Source: Sphingomonas hankookensis | Lineage (GTDB): Bacteria; Pseudomonadota; Alphaproteobacteria; Sphingomonadales; Sphingomonadaceae | Length of the DNA stretch: 64,000 nt | Reading direction: 5' to 3' | NCBI RefSeq assembly: GCF_022664465.1 | Contig: NZ_JAKREV010000004.1 | Span: 1 to 64,000 of the forward strand | Part shown: piece after piece, positions 44,800 to 53,308 of the stretch | Layout: each line of letters begins with the position of its first letter | How positions within the stretch are numbered: position 1 is the first letter of the stretch | The notes under the pieces: model-generated | What the model was told of the DNA's origin: nothing | Databases searched by the model: none | Seen by the model: only the letters and a program-made list of their open reading frames with translations | Translations under genes and position numbers: made by a program

Positions 44800-44875
44800 T
44801 GGTGGGCGCTGACGGGCTCGAACCGCCGACCCTCTCGGTGTAAACGAGATGCTCTACCAACTGAGCTAAGCGCCC
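44800..44875 (-). tRNA. tRNA-Val (anticodon TAC)
   Basis: Read on the minus strand, the gene starts GGGCGCTTAGCTCAGTTGG and has anticodon stem TCTCG-TTTACAC-CGAGA with TAC in the loop. T-arm GGCGGTTCGAGCC and acceptor GCGCCC followed by A and an encoded CCA complete it. It is 76 nt long. It is transcribed in the same direction as the peptide transporter but lies after it. Confidence 0.96.
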
Positions 44876-44969
44876 CCGTCACCGGGAGAGGTGCGGCATA
44901 CCGTGGTTTGCCGCGGTTGCAACAGGGATTTGCATGTCGGGCGATCGTCGTCGCCCGACATGCGCCGTC

Positions 44970-46601
44970 TTACTTCTCTTCCTTCCACACATCGACGCCC
45001 GCCGCCTTCGGCTCGCCGATCGCGCCCTGCCCGGCGAGGCTGTGGTCGGTGTCGTCGCCCAGCGTGTCGAGGTGCATCCACCGCTTCACGATCGGCGAGA
45101 GCAGCAGCACGACCAAGCCGATGCCGATCGTCCACCACCCGATGCTGTTATAGACCGACAGCGTGCCTTCCTTGGTCATTTCGCCGTCATGGCCGCCGGT
45201 CGCCTCGCCGATCTTGCCCGCGACGAAATTGCCGACCGCGGTCATGTAAAACCACGCGCCCATGATCAGGCTGGCGAGGTGTTTCGGCGCCAGCCGGTTC
45301 ATCGCCGACAACCCCACCGGAGACAGGCAGAGTTCGCCGGTCGTCTGGAAGAAATAGATCAGGAAGACGAACAGCACCGGCGTCGCGATTTCCGGGCCGA
45401 CGGTGCGGGCGCCCCAGACGAACACCAGGAACGAGAAACCGACCTGCAACAGCGCCAGCGCGAACTTGGCCGGGGCCGAGGGTTCGACGTTGCGCTTGGC
45501 CAGCGCCACCCACAATGCCGCGAAGATCGGGCCGAGCAGCACGATGTAGATCGCGTTGATCGACTGGAACAGCGATGCCGGCACGCCGCCGCGATCGACG
45601 AAGCGGTCGGTATAGAGGTTGAGCGACCCGCCCGCCTGTTCGAACAGCCCCCAGAACACCGGGTTCAGCGCGATCAGGAACAGGATGGCGAACATCCGCT
45701 CGCGCGGTTCCTTGGGCAGCTTGAACGATTCGAACAGGACATAGGCGAGCAGCGCCACGCCGGAGATGATCAGCAGCGTCTCGATCACCGACTGATACTG
45801 GATCAGCGCCCAGATCACGCCGATCGACGCCACGCCGAGGCCGTACAGCCCCCATTCGGTGCCCTTCGACAGAGGGCGCGGAGCCTCGCCCTGGCCCTTC
45901 AGCAACGGCTTGCCCAGCACGAACACGATCAGGCCCAGCAGCATGCCGAACCCGGCCGCACCGAAGCCGTAGGACCAGCCATAGGTTTCGCCGAGGAACC
46001 CGGCAAAGATCACGCCCAGCGCCGCGCCGACGTTAATGCCGACATAGAAGATGGTGTAGGCGCCGTCGCGACGCAGGTCGGTACGGCTGTAGAGCTGTCC
46101 GACGATCACCGAGATGTTGGCCTTCAGGAAGCCCGACCCGACGATGATGCAGGCGAGCGCGGCCCAGAAGATGTTGATCGCCGGATCGGCCTGTTTGAGC
46201 AGCGGGTCGGTGACGCCGGTCTGCCCTTCGAACGCCATCAGCAGGTGGCCGATGGTCAGGATCACCGCGCCGAACAGCACCGCTTTGCGCTGACCCAGAT
46301 AGCGATCGGCGAGATAGCCGCCCAGCACCGGCGTGATGTACACCAGCGAGGTGTAGGCGCCGTAGATCAGGTTGGATTCCCCGTCGCCGAACAGCCAGTG
46401 CTTGGTGAGGTAGAAGATCAGCAGCGCGCGCATGCCGTAATAGGAGAAGCGCTCCCACATCTCGGCAAAGAACAGGACGTACAGCCCCTTGGGATGGCCG
46501 GCGAATTCGTCGCCTTTGCTCGCGGCGGCGACGCCGCCCAGCACCAGCAACAGGATCAGGAACCCCGCCGCGATCGATGGAATGATGGGTAGGCCGAACA
46601 A
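44970..46601 (-). CDS. POT family proton-dependent oligopeptide transporter
   Basis: This 543-residue inner-membrane protein has the POT signature EMWERFSYYGMRALLIFYL (E-x-x-E-R-F proton motif). Further POT blocks are GGYLADRYLGQRKAV, SGFLKANISVIVGQLY and FQTTGELCLSPVGLSAMNRLAP. About 12-14 helices are visible. It should import di- or tripeptides with protons. It is monocistronic and divergent from the nitroreductase gene. Confidence 0.94.
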   Translation of the reverse strand: MFGLPIIPSIAAGFLILLLVLGGVAAASKGDEFAGHPKGLYVLFFAEMWERFSYYGMRALLIFYLTKHWLFGDGESNLIYGAYTSLVYITPVLGGYLADRYLGQRKAVLFGAVILTIGHLLMAFEGQTGVTDPLLKQADPAINIFWAALACIIVGSGFLKANISVIVGQLYSRTDLRRDGAYTIFYVGINVGAALGVIFAGFLGETYGWSYGFGAAGFGMLLGLIVFVLGKPLLKGQGEAPRPLSKGTEWGLYGLGVASIGVIWALIQYQSVIETLLIISGVALLAYVLFESFKLPKEPRERMFAILFLIALNPVFWGLFEQAGGSLNLYTDRFVDRGGVPASLFQSINAIYIVLLGPIFAALWVALAKRNVEPSAPAKFALALLQVGFSFLVFVWGARTVGPEIATPVLFVFLIYFFQTTGELCLSPVGLSAMNRLAPKHLASLIMGAWFYMTAVGNFVAGKIGEATGGHDGEMTKEGTLSVYNSIGWWTIGIGLVVLLLSPIVKRWMHLDTLGDDTDHSLAGQGAIGEPKAAGVDVWKEEK

Positions 46602-46774
46602 GGATGCATCCCCCAGGAAAAAACTGGCGCGCCCGTCGCCTCTTACGGGCGGGGCACGCGAATGACGGTGAGCCTAACGGCGAAAATCGCGATGCCAAGC
46701 GGGATTGTTGCGATTGTGACGATGGCGTTGCGCGCGTGCTTGGCGGGCGGGCTGGTGGCGCCTACATCGCGGCC

Positions 46775-47353
46775 ATGATCTTCAACGACCGCTCCTCGCT
46801 GCTCAGCCACCTTCGTACCCGCCGTTCGGGCAAGCCGCGCGACATGGTGGCACCCGGGCCGACCGATGACGAACTGGACGCGATGATCGCCATCGCCGCG
46901 CGTACTCCCGACCATGGCAAGCTGGCGCCGTGGCGGTTCGTGGTGGTGCCGGGCGATCGTCGCGCCGCGTTCGGGGCGTTGCTGCGCACGGCCTTTACCG
47001 CCGAGAACCCACAGGCGACGACCGCGCAGCTGGAAGCGTGCGATCGCTTCGCGGCAGAGGGCGAGGCGCTGGTCGTCGTGCTGTCGTCGCCGGTCGACAG
47101 CCATATCCCGCGCTGGGAACAGGAATTGTCGGCGGGGGCGGCGACGATGAACCTGCTCCATGCCGCGCATGCGATGGGCTATGTCGGCAGCTGGCTGACC
47201 GGATGGGCGGCGTTCAGCGACACCGTGCGCGACGCGTTCGGTGGCCCCACCGAGCGCATCGCCGGGTTCGTGTTTCTCGGTTCGCCCGGCCGTCCGCTTG
47301 ACGAACGGCCGCGTCCCGAACTGGCGCGGGTCGGTACGCGTTGGGTCGGGTGA
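46775..47353 (+). CDS. Nitroreductase family protein
   Basis: This 192-residue FMN-dependent reductase shows SLLSHLRTRRSGKPRDMVAPGPT, the N-terminal FMN contact, followed by AARTPDHGKLAPWRFVVV. LSAGAATMNLLHAAHAMGYVGSWLTGWA and FVFLGSPGRPLDERPRPEL complete the family pattern (YdjA-like). The substrate is unknown; such enzymes reduce nitroaromatics or quinones with NADPH. ATG 46775 is preferred over in-frame starts upstream, which lack the conserved sequence. Confidence 0.88.
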   Translation: MIFNDRSSLLSHLRTRRSGKPRDMVAPGPTDDELDAMIAIAARTPDHGKLAPWRFVVVPGDRRAAFGALLRTAFTAENPQATTAQLEACDRFAAEGEALVVVLSSPVDSHIPRWEQELSAGAATMNLLHAAHAMGYVGSWLTGWAAFSDTVRDAFGGPTERIAGFVFLGSPGRPLDERPRPELARVGTRWVG

Positions 47354-47392
47354 TATGGTAGACTTTTTCGCCCGTTGCTGTATTAAGTCAGC

Positions 47393-47752
47393 ATGACAGC
47401 GATCGACCATGAAGACACGCCCGTCTACCTCCGCCTGCGCGCGCTGATCGCCGCCGCGATCCTGCGCGGCGACTATCGTGCCGGGGACCAGTTGCCCTCG
47501 GTGCGCGCGTTCGCCGCCGAACATGGCGCCAACCCGCTGACCGTGGCGAAGGCGTATCAGACGTTCCAGGACGACGATTATGTCGAGGTCCGGCGCGGGG
47601 TCGGCATGTTCGTGCTGCCCGGCGCGATCGAGCGGTTGCGCATCGCCGAGCGCGAGCGGTTCCTGACCGGCCATTGGCCACGGATTCGCGCGCATATCGA
47701 CCTGCTGGGGCTTGACGCGCATACGCTGTTGGACGAACGCGCCCCCGCCTGA
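47393..47752 (+). CDS. GntR family regulator, YtrA-like
   Basis: This 119-residue short GntR regulator has a winged HTH (residues 10-75: PVYLRLRALIAAAILRGDYRAGDQLPSVRAFAAEHGANPLTVAKAYQTFQDDDYVEVRRGVGMFV). A helical tail of about 40 residues dimerises. There is no large ligand domain, as in YtrA, which often controls ABC transporters. It lies 39 bases after the nitroreductase gene, and no transporter is next to it. Confidence 0.9.
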   Translation: MTAIDHEDTPVYLRLRALIAAAILRGDYRAGDQLPSVRAFAAEHGANPLTVAKAYQTFQDDDYVEVRRGVGMFVLPGAIERLRIAERERFLTGHWPRIRAHIDLLGLDAHTLLDERAPA

Positions 47753-47896
47753 CCGGTACGTTGCGGTGAACCGGTGCCGGGCATCGTCCAATATTGCCGA
47801 TCGTCCGGAACCATGTCGTACCGTTCCCTTCTCGACACCCTTCACAACGGAACCGTGGCGCGGTGGTGGCGTTCCCTTGCCGACAGGGAGAATGCC

Positions 47897-48094
47897 ATGG
47901 AACGAACCGTATCGATGCCGACGCGCGTGCCGCTCTATGCGCTGCACGGTCGCAACAGCTGTCCGAGCTGCGGGGCGTCGCAATGGTTCGTGGGCCGGAT
48001 CATCGCCGAATGCGCGTGCTGCGGCGATACGCTGCCGATCAACCACGCGGTGCGGCCGACGCAGTTAACGAAGCTGCGGGATATCGCGGCGTAA
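47897..48094 (+). CDS. Small zinc-ribbon protein
   Basis: This 65-residue protein has two CxxC knuckles (CPSC and CACC) about 20 residues apart, which together could bind one zinc ion. The rest shows no family. ATG 47897 has AGGGAG 8 bases upstream. ATG 47813 would lengthen it without added similarity. It could be a regulator or an adaptor; its function is unknown. Confidence 0.55.
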   Translation: MERTVSMPTRVPLYALHGRNSCPSCGASQWFVGRIIAECACCGDTLPINHAVRPTQLTKLRDIAA

Positions 48095-48125
48095 CCGCCG
48101 GTTAGTTCACCGCGAGTTAGTTCGA

Positions 48126-48209
48126 CGTCGCCCCAGCGGAGGCTGGGGCCTCCTGCGGCTGGGCGAGTACTCCACTACCGGGAGATCCCGGCCTACGCTG
48201 GGGCGACGT
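48126..48209. repeat. Type B inverted pair
   Basis: CGTCGCCCCAGCGGAGGCTG faces GGCCTACGCTGGGGCGACG. The pair lies just before rsmI's stop, between convergent genes. Confidence 0.8.
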
Positions 48210-48220
48210 GTGGAACTCGC

Positions 48221-49060
48221 TTAATCTGCCCCCTTCATCGCCATCGCCCGCGCGTACAACTCGCGCCGGTCCAGCCCCAGTGCCTTCGCCACTTCGCCCG
48301 CCGCCTTCGACACGGGCAGGCGGGTCAGCGCCTCGCGCAGCGCCGCATCGGCATCGTCGGCGGTGGCGGGGGGCGGGGCGCCGGGGGGGGCGACAACGAT
48401 CACGATCTCACCCCTGGGCGGCGCATCGGCGTAGCGTTCCGCCAGCACCGACAACGTACCCGTAACGCATTCCTCGAACCGCTTGGTGATCTCGCGCGCC
48501 ACCCCCGCCTCGCGGTCGCCCAGCCCCTCGGCCAGCGCGGCGAGCGTCGCCGACAGCCGCGGCCCGCTTTCGTAGAAGACCAGCGTCGCGCGGATCGCGG
48601 CGATCTCGGCGATCGATTCGGCGCGGGCATGCGCCTTGGGCGGCAGGAAGCCGGCGAACAGGAACCGGTCGGTCGGTAGCCCGGCCAGCGTCAGCGCCGC
48701 GACCGCCGCGCAGGGGCCGGGGATCGTCACTACCGCATGGCCCGCCGCGCGCGCGTCGCGCACCAGCTTGTAGCCCGGATCGGAAATCAGCGGCGTGCCC
48801 GCGTCCGACACCAACGCCACCGCTTCGGATGCCATTCGCGCGATCAGGCCGGGGCGCATCCCTTCGGCATTATGGTCGTGATAGGGGAGCATCGGCCGCT
48901 TGACGCCGATATGGCGCAGCAGCCCGGCGGTGACCCGGCTGTCCTCCACCGCGATAATGTCGGCACGCGATAAAATATCGGCGGCGCGCGGACTTAGGTC
49001 TGCGAGATTGCCGATGGGGGTCGCGACGATGTAGAGGCCGGGTTCGAGTTTTTCGGTCAT
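48221..49060 (-). CDS. rsmI: 16S rRNA 2'-O-ribose methyltransferase (C1402)
   Basis: This 279-residue SAM-dependent methyltransferase of the tetrapyrrole-methylase fold modifies C1402 in 16S rRNA. The motifs are LYIVATPIGNLADLSPRA, VSDAGTPLISDPGYKLV, TIPGPCAAVAALTLAGLPTDRFLFAGFLP and VFYESGPRL. ATG 49060 fits the usual N-terminus. ATG 49075 would overlap the divergent lipoprotein gene. The divergence of rsmI from an LpoA-like gene is a common arrangement in proteobacteria. Confidence 0.95.
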   Translation of the reverse strand: MTEKLEPGLYIVATPIGNLADLSPRAADILSRADIIAVEDSRVTAGLLRHIGVKRPMLPYHDHNAEGMRPGLIARMASEAVALVSDAGTPLISDPGYKLVRDARAAGHAVVTIPGPCAAVAALTLAGLPTDRFLFAGFLPPKAHARAESIAEIAAIRATLVFYESGPRLSATLAALAEGLGDREAGVAREITKRFEECVTGTLSVLAERYADAPPRGEIVIVVAPPGAPPPATADDADAALREALTRLPVSKAAGEVAKALGLDRRELYARAMAMKGAD

Positions 49061-49073
49061 CAGGGGTAGGTCC

Positions 49074-50267
49074 ATGGCAGACACGATAGCGCCACGGCAA
49101 TGGCGGCATCACATCGCGCGCGCCACGGCGCTGATCGGGGCGGCGTTGCTGGCAGGGTGCACCACGCTGGTGCCCAAGGGGCCGGTCGAACAGGCACCGC
49201 CGACGACCACCCGCCCGCAGCCGACCCGGCCCCCGGTCGTCACCGGCGGCATCCCCGAAGATACCCAGCGCCACCGCGTCGCGCTGCTCGTGCCGTTGAC
49301 CGGTCCCAATGGCGGCGTCGGGCGGTCGATCGCCAATGCGACGCAGCTGGCACTGCTCGACACGCGCAGCGAGCGGGTGCGAATCACCACCTATGACACG
49401 GCATTGGGTGCCGCCGCCGCCGCGCAGCGTGCGATCGCGGAAGGCAACCGCCTGATCCTGGGGCCCTTGCTCGCCGACGATGTCCGCGCGGTCGCGCCGA
49501 TCGCGCGCGGGGCGAAGGTGCCGGTCATCAGCTATTCGAACGACGTGTCGGTCGCGGGCAACGGCGCCTGGCTGCTGGGCTATACCCCGGCGCAGTCGAT
49601 CGACCGCGTCGTCGGCTATGCCCGCAGCAGCGGCATGACCCAGTTCGCCGGACTGGTCCCCGCCGGCGTCTATGGCCAGCGCGCCTCGACCAGCTTCTTG
49701 CGCGCGGTCGAGCAGGCGGGCGGGCGGGTCGTCTCGCTCCAGACGTATCCGCGCGGCGGGATCGCGGCAGCGGTGACGCGGCTGTCGAAGAACTCGCCCT
49801 ATGAAGCGGTGCTGATCGCCGATCAGGCGGGGCAGGCGGCACTGGCGGTGCCCGCGATCCGCAAGACGCCCAGCCGATCGGCCAAGGTGTTGGGCACCGA
49901 GCTGTGGAACACCGAAACCGCGCTGGGCACGATGCCGGCGCTGAACGGTGCATGGTATGCCAGCGTGTCGAACACGCTCTACCGCCAGTTCGCGACCAAG
50001 TACCGCGCGCGCTTCAACGCCGCGCCGTACCGGCTGTCGAGCCTCGGCTATGATTCGGTGTTGCTGACCGTCCGCATCGCGCGTGACTGGACGATCGGCC
50101 GCGACTTCCCCGAAAGCCGGCTGCGCGCCGAGGACGGGTTTGCAGGCCTCGACGGCGCGTTCCGCTTCGGCCGCGACGGCGTGGCCGAGCGCGCGCTGGA
50201 GGTGCAGGAGGTGCGCGCCGGGGGTGCCGCGACGGTCAGCCCTGCGCCGCGGACGTTCGGGGAGTAG
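49074..50267 (+). CDS. Penicillin-binding protein activator, LpoA-like lipoprotein
   Basis: This 397-residue lipoprotein has the lipobox LLAGC after the hydrophobic N-terminus, then a proline/threonine-rich linker. A type 1 periplasmic-binding fold runs from about residue 65 on (HRVALLVPLTGPNGGVGRSIANATQLALLDT, LILGPLLADDVRAVAPIARGAKVPVISYSND). LpoA relatives anchor in the outer membrane and stimulate PBP1A. The N-terminal TPR half of E. coli LpoA is missing, as in other alphaproteobacteria. GGGGTAGG precedes ATG 49074. Confidence 0.88.
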   Translation: MADTIAPRQWRHHIARATALIGAALLAGCTTLVPKGPVEQAPPTTTRPQPTRPPVVTGGIPEDTQRHRVALLVPLTGPNGGVGRSIANATQLALLDTRSERVRITTYDTALGAAAAAQRAIAEGNRLILGPLLADDVRAVAPIARGAKVPVISYSNDVSVAGNGAWLLGYTPAQSIDRVVGYARSSGMTQFAGLVPAGVYGQRASTSFLRAVEQAGGRVVSLQTYPRGGIAAAVTRLSKNSPYEAVLIADQAGQAALAVPAIRKTPSRSAKVLGTELWNTETALGTMPALNGAWYASVSNTLYRQFATKYRARFNAAPYRLSSLGYDSVLLTVRIARDWTIGRDFPESRLRAEDGFAGLDGAFRFGRDGVAERALEVQEVRAGGAATVSPAPRTFGE

Positions 50268-50272
50268 GGGCG

Positions 50273-50680
50273 TTGGACGAGCTTCCCGCCGAGGCGCTCG
50301 ACAGAATTGCGTGGGAAGACGCCAGTCTTATAGAGATACGGCTGACATCGGCCGGCATCGATCTGGTGATGTTGGCGGACATATCTGGCGCGGTGCCCCG
50401 AACCGCCGGGGAAGAGTTTGGCTATTTCATCCTGTCGTTCGCCGGCATTCAGAAGTTGGATATGCCGCTGAGATTCGCGCATTTTGTGCCGGCGGAGTAT
50501 CCGCGCGACGAGCTGCCCGATCTTGGGGGTATCCATTCACTGGCGATCAACACGTTGCCGGGCGCTGATCGAGGCCTGCCTCCGCGTCACCGAATGACGA
50601 TGGACTGGGCTTATGGCACGATCAGCTTCGAATGTGAGGCCGTTCGCGCGACGATGATAGCCGAACGTGCCGAAGGTTAG
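50273..50680 (+). CDS. Hypothetical protein
   Basis: This 135-residue protein starts at TTG 50273, 5 bases after the lipoprotein stop, with a ribosome-like GGAGTAGGGG upstream. The base use is less GC-rich than its neighbours, suggesting recent arrival or relaxed selection. No signal peptide or known domain is recognised. Acidic residues dominate the first half. Confidence 0.55.
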   Translation: MDELPAEALDRIAWEDASLIEIRLTSAGIDLVMLADISGAVPRTAGEEFGYFILSFAGIQKLDMPLRFAHFVPAEYPRDELPDLGGIHSLAINTLPGADRGLPPRHRMTMDWAYGTISFECEAVRATMIAERAEG

Positions 50681-50706
50681 ACCCTGATCCTTCCCGTTTG
50701 CACCTG

Positions 50707-50790
50707 ACGTCATCCCAGCGAAGGCTGGGATCTTCCAGTTATGGCACGGGACAAGAGCCGCTCGAGGCCCCAGCCTTCGCTGGGGCGACG
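50707..50790. repeat. Type B inverted pair
   Basis: CGTCATCCCAGCGAAGGCTG at the left faces GCCCCAGCCTTCGCTGGGGC at the right, between the convergent hypothetical gene and ldcA. Confidence 0.8.
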
Positions 50791-50830
50791 CTCGTGGCGG
50801 GATGGACCAAGCGCCAATGGGCACGAAGCC

Positions 50831-51646
50831 TCACGCCACCCCGAACGGCACCACCATGTTATCGGCATAATGCCCGACATGCGCCCGGCCCAGATACGGC
50901 ACGGCCATCGCCTTGGCCCAGCGGGTGACGATCTGTTCCTCGGTCTCGCCGAAGCCGGTGTCGTCGGGATGGCGATCGGTCACCGCGCCCAGCCGGATAC
51001 CAGCGATCCCCTTCAGCTGCGTCGCCTCGCTCAGCTGCCACAGCAGCCGGTCGATGCGGTACAAATCTTCGCCGACCTCCTCGACGATCACGACATGGTC
51101 GGTCAGGTCGGGCAGCCACGGCGTACCGATCAGCGCGCACAGGATGACGAGGTTGAACGCGACGGTGGGCCGCCCGTCCAGTTCGGGCGCCAGCATCGTG
51201 CGGTCGCGGTTGACCAGCCATGCGAGCGCGCGCGCCGCGCTGTTGGTGCCGCCGGCCTTGCCGACCTGCGCCGCCATCGGCCCATGGATCGGCCGCCCGA
51301 TCCGCCGGGCGTACAGTGCCGCCAGCAGAAACCCCATGTCGGAAAAGCCGAGATAGCTTTTCGCCGCCGCCGCGCGGTTCAGCTGCGGCATCACCGTGTC
51401 GAGGATACGGTTCGACCCGTATCCGCCGCGCGCAAACCAGATCGCATCGAATCCGGGATCGTTGGCGAATTCGAGGAAAGCGGCGGCACGCTGTTCGTCG
51501 GTGCCGGCGAAATGGCCGACGTCGAGGAAACATTGCGGATGCACCACCAGATCGACCGCGGGATAGGTGAGCGCGGCATAGCCCTGTGTCCGGGCCATCT
51601 GATCCTCATCCACCCGCCGTGCGGGCGCCACCACGCCGATACGCAT
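50831..51646 (-). CDS. ldcA: L,D-carboxypeptidase (muramoyltetrapeptide carboxypeptidase)
   Basis: This 271-residue S66 peptidase removes the terminal D-Ala from recycled murein tetrapeptides. The family blocks are IWFARGGYGSNRIL, then LGFSDMGFLLAALY holding the nucleophile S102. A catalytic glutamate lies in VVIVEEVGEDLYRIDRLL and a histidine in LGRAHVGHYADN. No signal peptide is seen, so it is cytosolic. It is divergent from the mpl gene by 48 bases, fitting a joint role in peptidoglycan recycling. Confidence 0.92.
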   Translation of the reverse strand: MRIGVVAPARRVDEDQMARTQGYAALTYPAVDLVVHPQCFLDVGHFAGTDEQRAAAFLEFANDPGFDAIWFARGGYGSNRILDTVMPQLNRAAAAKSYLGFSDMGFLLAALYARRIGRPIHGPMAAQVGKAGGTNSAARALAWLVNRDRTMLAPELDGRPTVAFNLVILCALIGTPWLPDLTDHVVIVEEVGEDLYRIDRLLWQLSEATQLKGIAGIRLGAVTDRHPDDTGFGETEEQIVTRWAKAMAVPYLGRAHVGHYADNMVVPFGVA

Positions 51647-51694
51647 CACGCAACCCCGCTTGCCACTCCGGACCAACCCCGATAGCGCCACGCG

Positions 51695-53086
51695 ATGCTG
51701 TACGGCAAATCCTTCTTCCTCGTCGGGATCGGCGGGTCGGGCATGATGCCCTTGGCCATGATCCTCGCCGGGCGCGGCGCGACCGTCGCCGGCTCCGATC
51801 GCAGCCTCGATCAGGCGAGCCTGCCCGCCAAGTTCGACGCGCTCCGCGCGCTCGGCATCGCGCTGTTCCCCCAAGACGGCAGCGGCATCGTGTCGGGCGA
51901 GCAGATCGTCGTCGCCTCCGCCGCGATCGAATCGACCGTCACCGATATCGTCGCGGCGAAGGCGGTGGGTGCGAAGCGAATGGGCCGGGCCGAGCTGCTC
52001 GCCGAACTGTTCAACGCCGCACCGCTGTCGATCGGCGTTGCCGGGACCAGCGGCAAGTCGACCGTCACCGGCATGATCGGTTATATCCTCCACACGCTCG
52101 GCCGCGATCCGACGGTGATGAACGGCGCGGTAATGAAGGATTTCGCAGGCCCCGACCGCCCCTTCGCCAGCGCGCTGGTCGGGCAGGGCGACGCGTTCGT
52201 CAGCGAAGTCGACGAGAGCGACGGGTCGATCGCATTCTATGACCCGCAGGTCGCGGTGCTCAACAATGTCAGCCTCGACCACAAGTCGCTCGACGAACTG
52301 CGCGCACTGTTCGGCGGTTTCGCGGCACGGGCGGGGCGGGTGGTCGTCAATGTCGGCGATGCCGAGGCGGCGGCGCTGGCCGCAACGATCGCGGCGGACA
52401 AGCGCACCACCTTTGCAGTCGAGGGCGACGCCGATCTGGTAGCACGCGCGCTCGACCTCGACGCCTTTGCCAGCCGGTTCGAGCTGGTGATCGGCGGTGA
52501 GGTCCATGCCGTGCGGCTGGCGGTGCCGGGGCGGCACAATGTCGCCAACGCGCTGGCGGCGATCGGTGCGGCGATCGCCACCGGGGTACCGGTCGCCGAC
52601 GCGGTGCGCGCGATCGCCGGCTTTTCGGGGCTCAAGCGCCGGTTCGAACTGGTCGGACAGGCGGGCGGCGTGTCGGTGATCGACGATTTCGGCCACAACC
52701 CGGACAAGATCGCCGCGACCATCGCCACGCTGCGCAGCCAGCCCGGCCGGCTGCTGCTGCTGTTCCAGCCGCACGGCTATGGTCCGCTGAAGGTCATGCG
52801 CCGCGAGCTGGTGGCGATGTTCGCCGAGCGGCTGGCGGCGGACGACCTGCTGGTGCTGCCCGATCCGGTCTATCGCGGCGGGACCGTCGCGCGCGAGGTG
52901 ACCAGCGCCGATATCGTCGCCGACCTGACCGCACGTGGCGCGCCGGCGCGCCACATCGCCGATCGCGCGGATGCGGTGGCGTCGCTGCTCGAACAGGCGC
53001 GGGCGGGGGATCGCATCGTGGTGATGGGCGCGCGCGACGATACGCTGTCGGAACTGGCGGCGGGGATGGTGGCGCGGCTGGCCTGA
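51695..53086 (+). CDS. mpl: Mpl-type UDP-N-acetylmuramate:tripeptide ligase
   Basis: This 463-residue Mur ligase has the MurC/Mpl N-terminal motif [15 protein letters not shown] and the ATP loop [19 protein letters not shown]. Further blocks are [28 protein letters not shown] and [19 protein letters not shown], with HPTE-like changes that fit Mpl rather than MurC. Mpl attaches recovered tripeptide to UDP-MurNAc. MurC and MurC-like enzymes cannot be fully excluded by eye. Its LdcA neighbour supports the recycling role. Confidence 0.82.
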   Translation: MLYGKSFFLVGIGGSGMMPLAMILAGRGATVAGSDRSLDQASLPAKFDALRALGIALFPQDGSGIVSGEQIVVASAAIESTVTDIVAAKAVGAKRMGRAELLAELFNAAPLSIGVAGTSGKSTVTGMIGYILHTLGRDPTVMNGAVMKDFAGPDRPFASALVGQGDAFVSEVDESDGSIAFYDPQVAVLNNVSLDHKSLDELRALFGGFAARAGRVVVNVGDAEAAALAATIAADKRTTFAVEGDADLVARALDLDAFASRFELVIGGEVHAVRLAVPGRHNVANALAAIGAAIATGVPVADAVRAIAGFSGLKRRFELVGQAGGVSVIDDFGHNPDKIAATIATLRSQPGRLLLLFQPHGYGPLKVMRRELVAMFAERLAADDLLVLPDPVYRGGTVAREVTSADIVADLTARGAPARHIADRADAVASLLEQARAGDRIVVMGARDDTLSELAAGMVARLA

Positions 53087-53103
53087 TCTGCCGCAACCAC
53101 TCC

Positions 53104-53187
53104 CGTCACCCCAGCGGAGTCTGGGGTCTCCCTGTTACAAAGCGCGCGCCTTGCCGCAGGAGACCCCAGCCTGCGCTGGGGTGACGA
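53104..53187. repeat. Type B inverted pair
   Basis: CGTCACCCCAGCGGAGTCTG faces CAGCCTGCGCTGGGGTGACG. It follows the mpl stop directly. Confidence 0.8.
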
Positions 53188-53275
53188 AGGGCGCGGGACG
53201 CCCAATCCCTACCAATTTCTTGACATCCTTGCCCCGCTCGGCGAGCGGACGAATATCGTAAGTAAATAGACGAAT

Positions 53276-53286
53276 TAGTCCGACAA
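53276..53286. promoter_or_regulatory. Candidate ROK operator upstream of the sugar transporter
   Basis: TAGTC-C-GACAA is an 11-bp near-palindrome 22 bases before the transporter start. It shares TCCGACA with sites near the ROK gene. Confidence 0.4.
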
Positions 53287-53308
53287 AGCCGATCAAGGGG
53301 AGGCCGCT

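Noticed and set aside
44934-46592. 552-codon frame opposite the POT transporter
   Set aside because: Antisense shadow with low-complexity composition (Gln, His, Asp, Arg).
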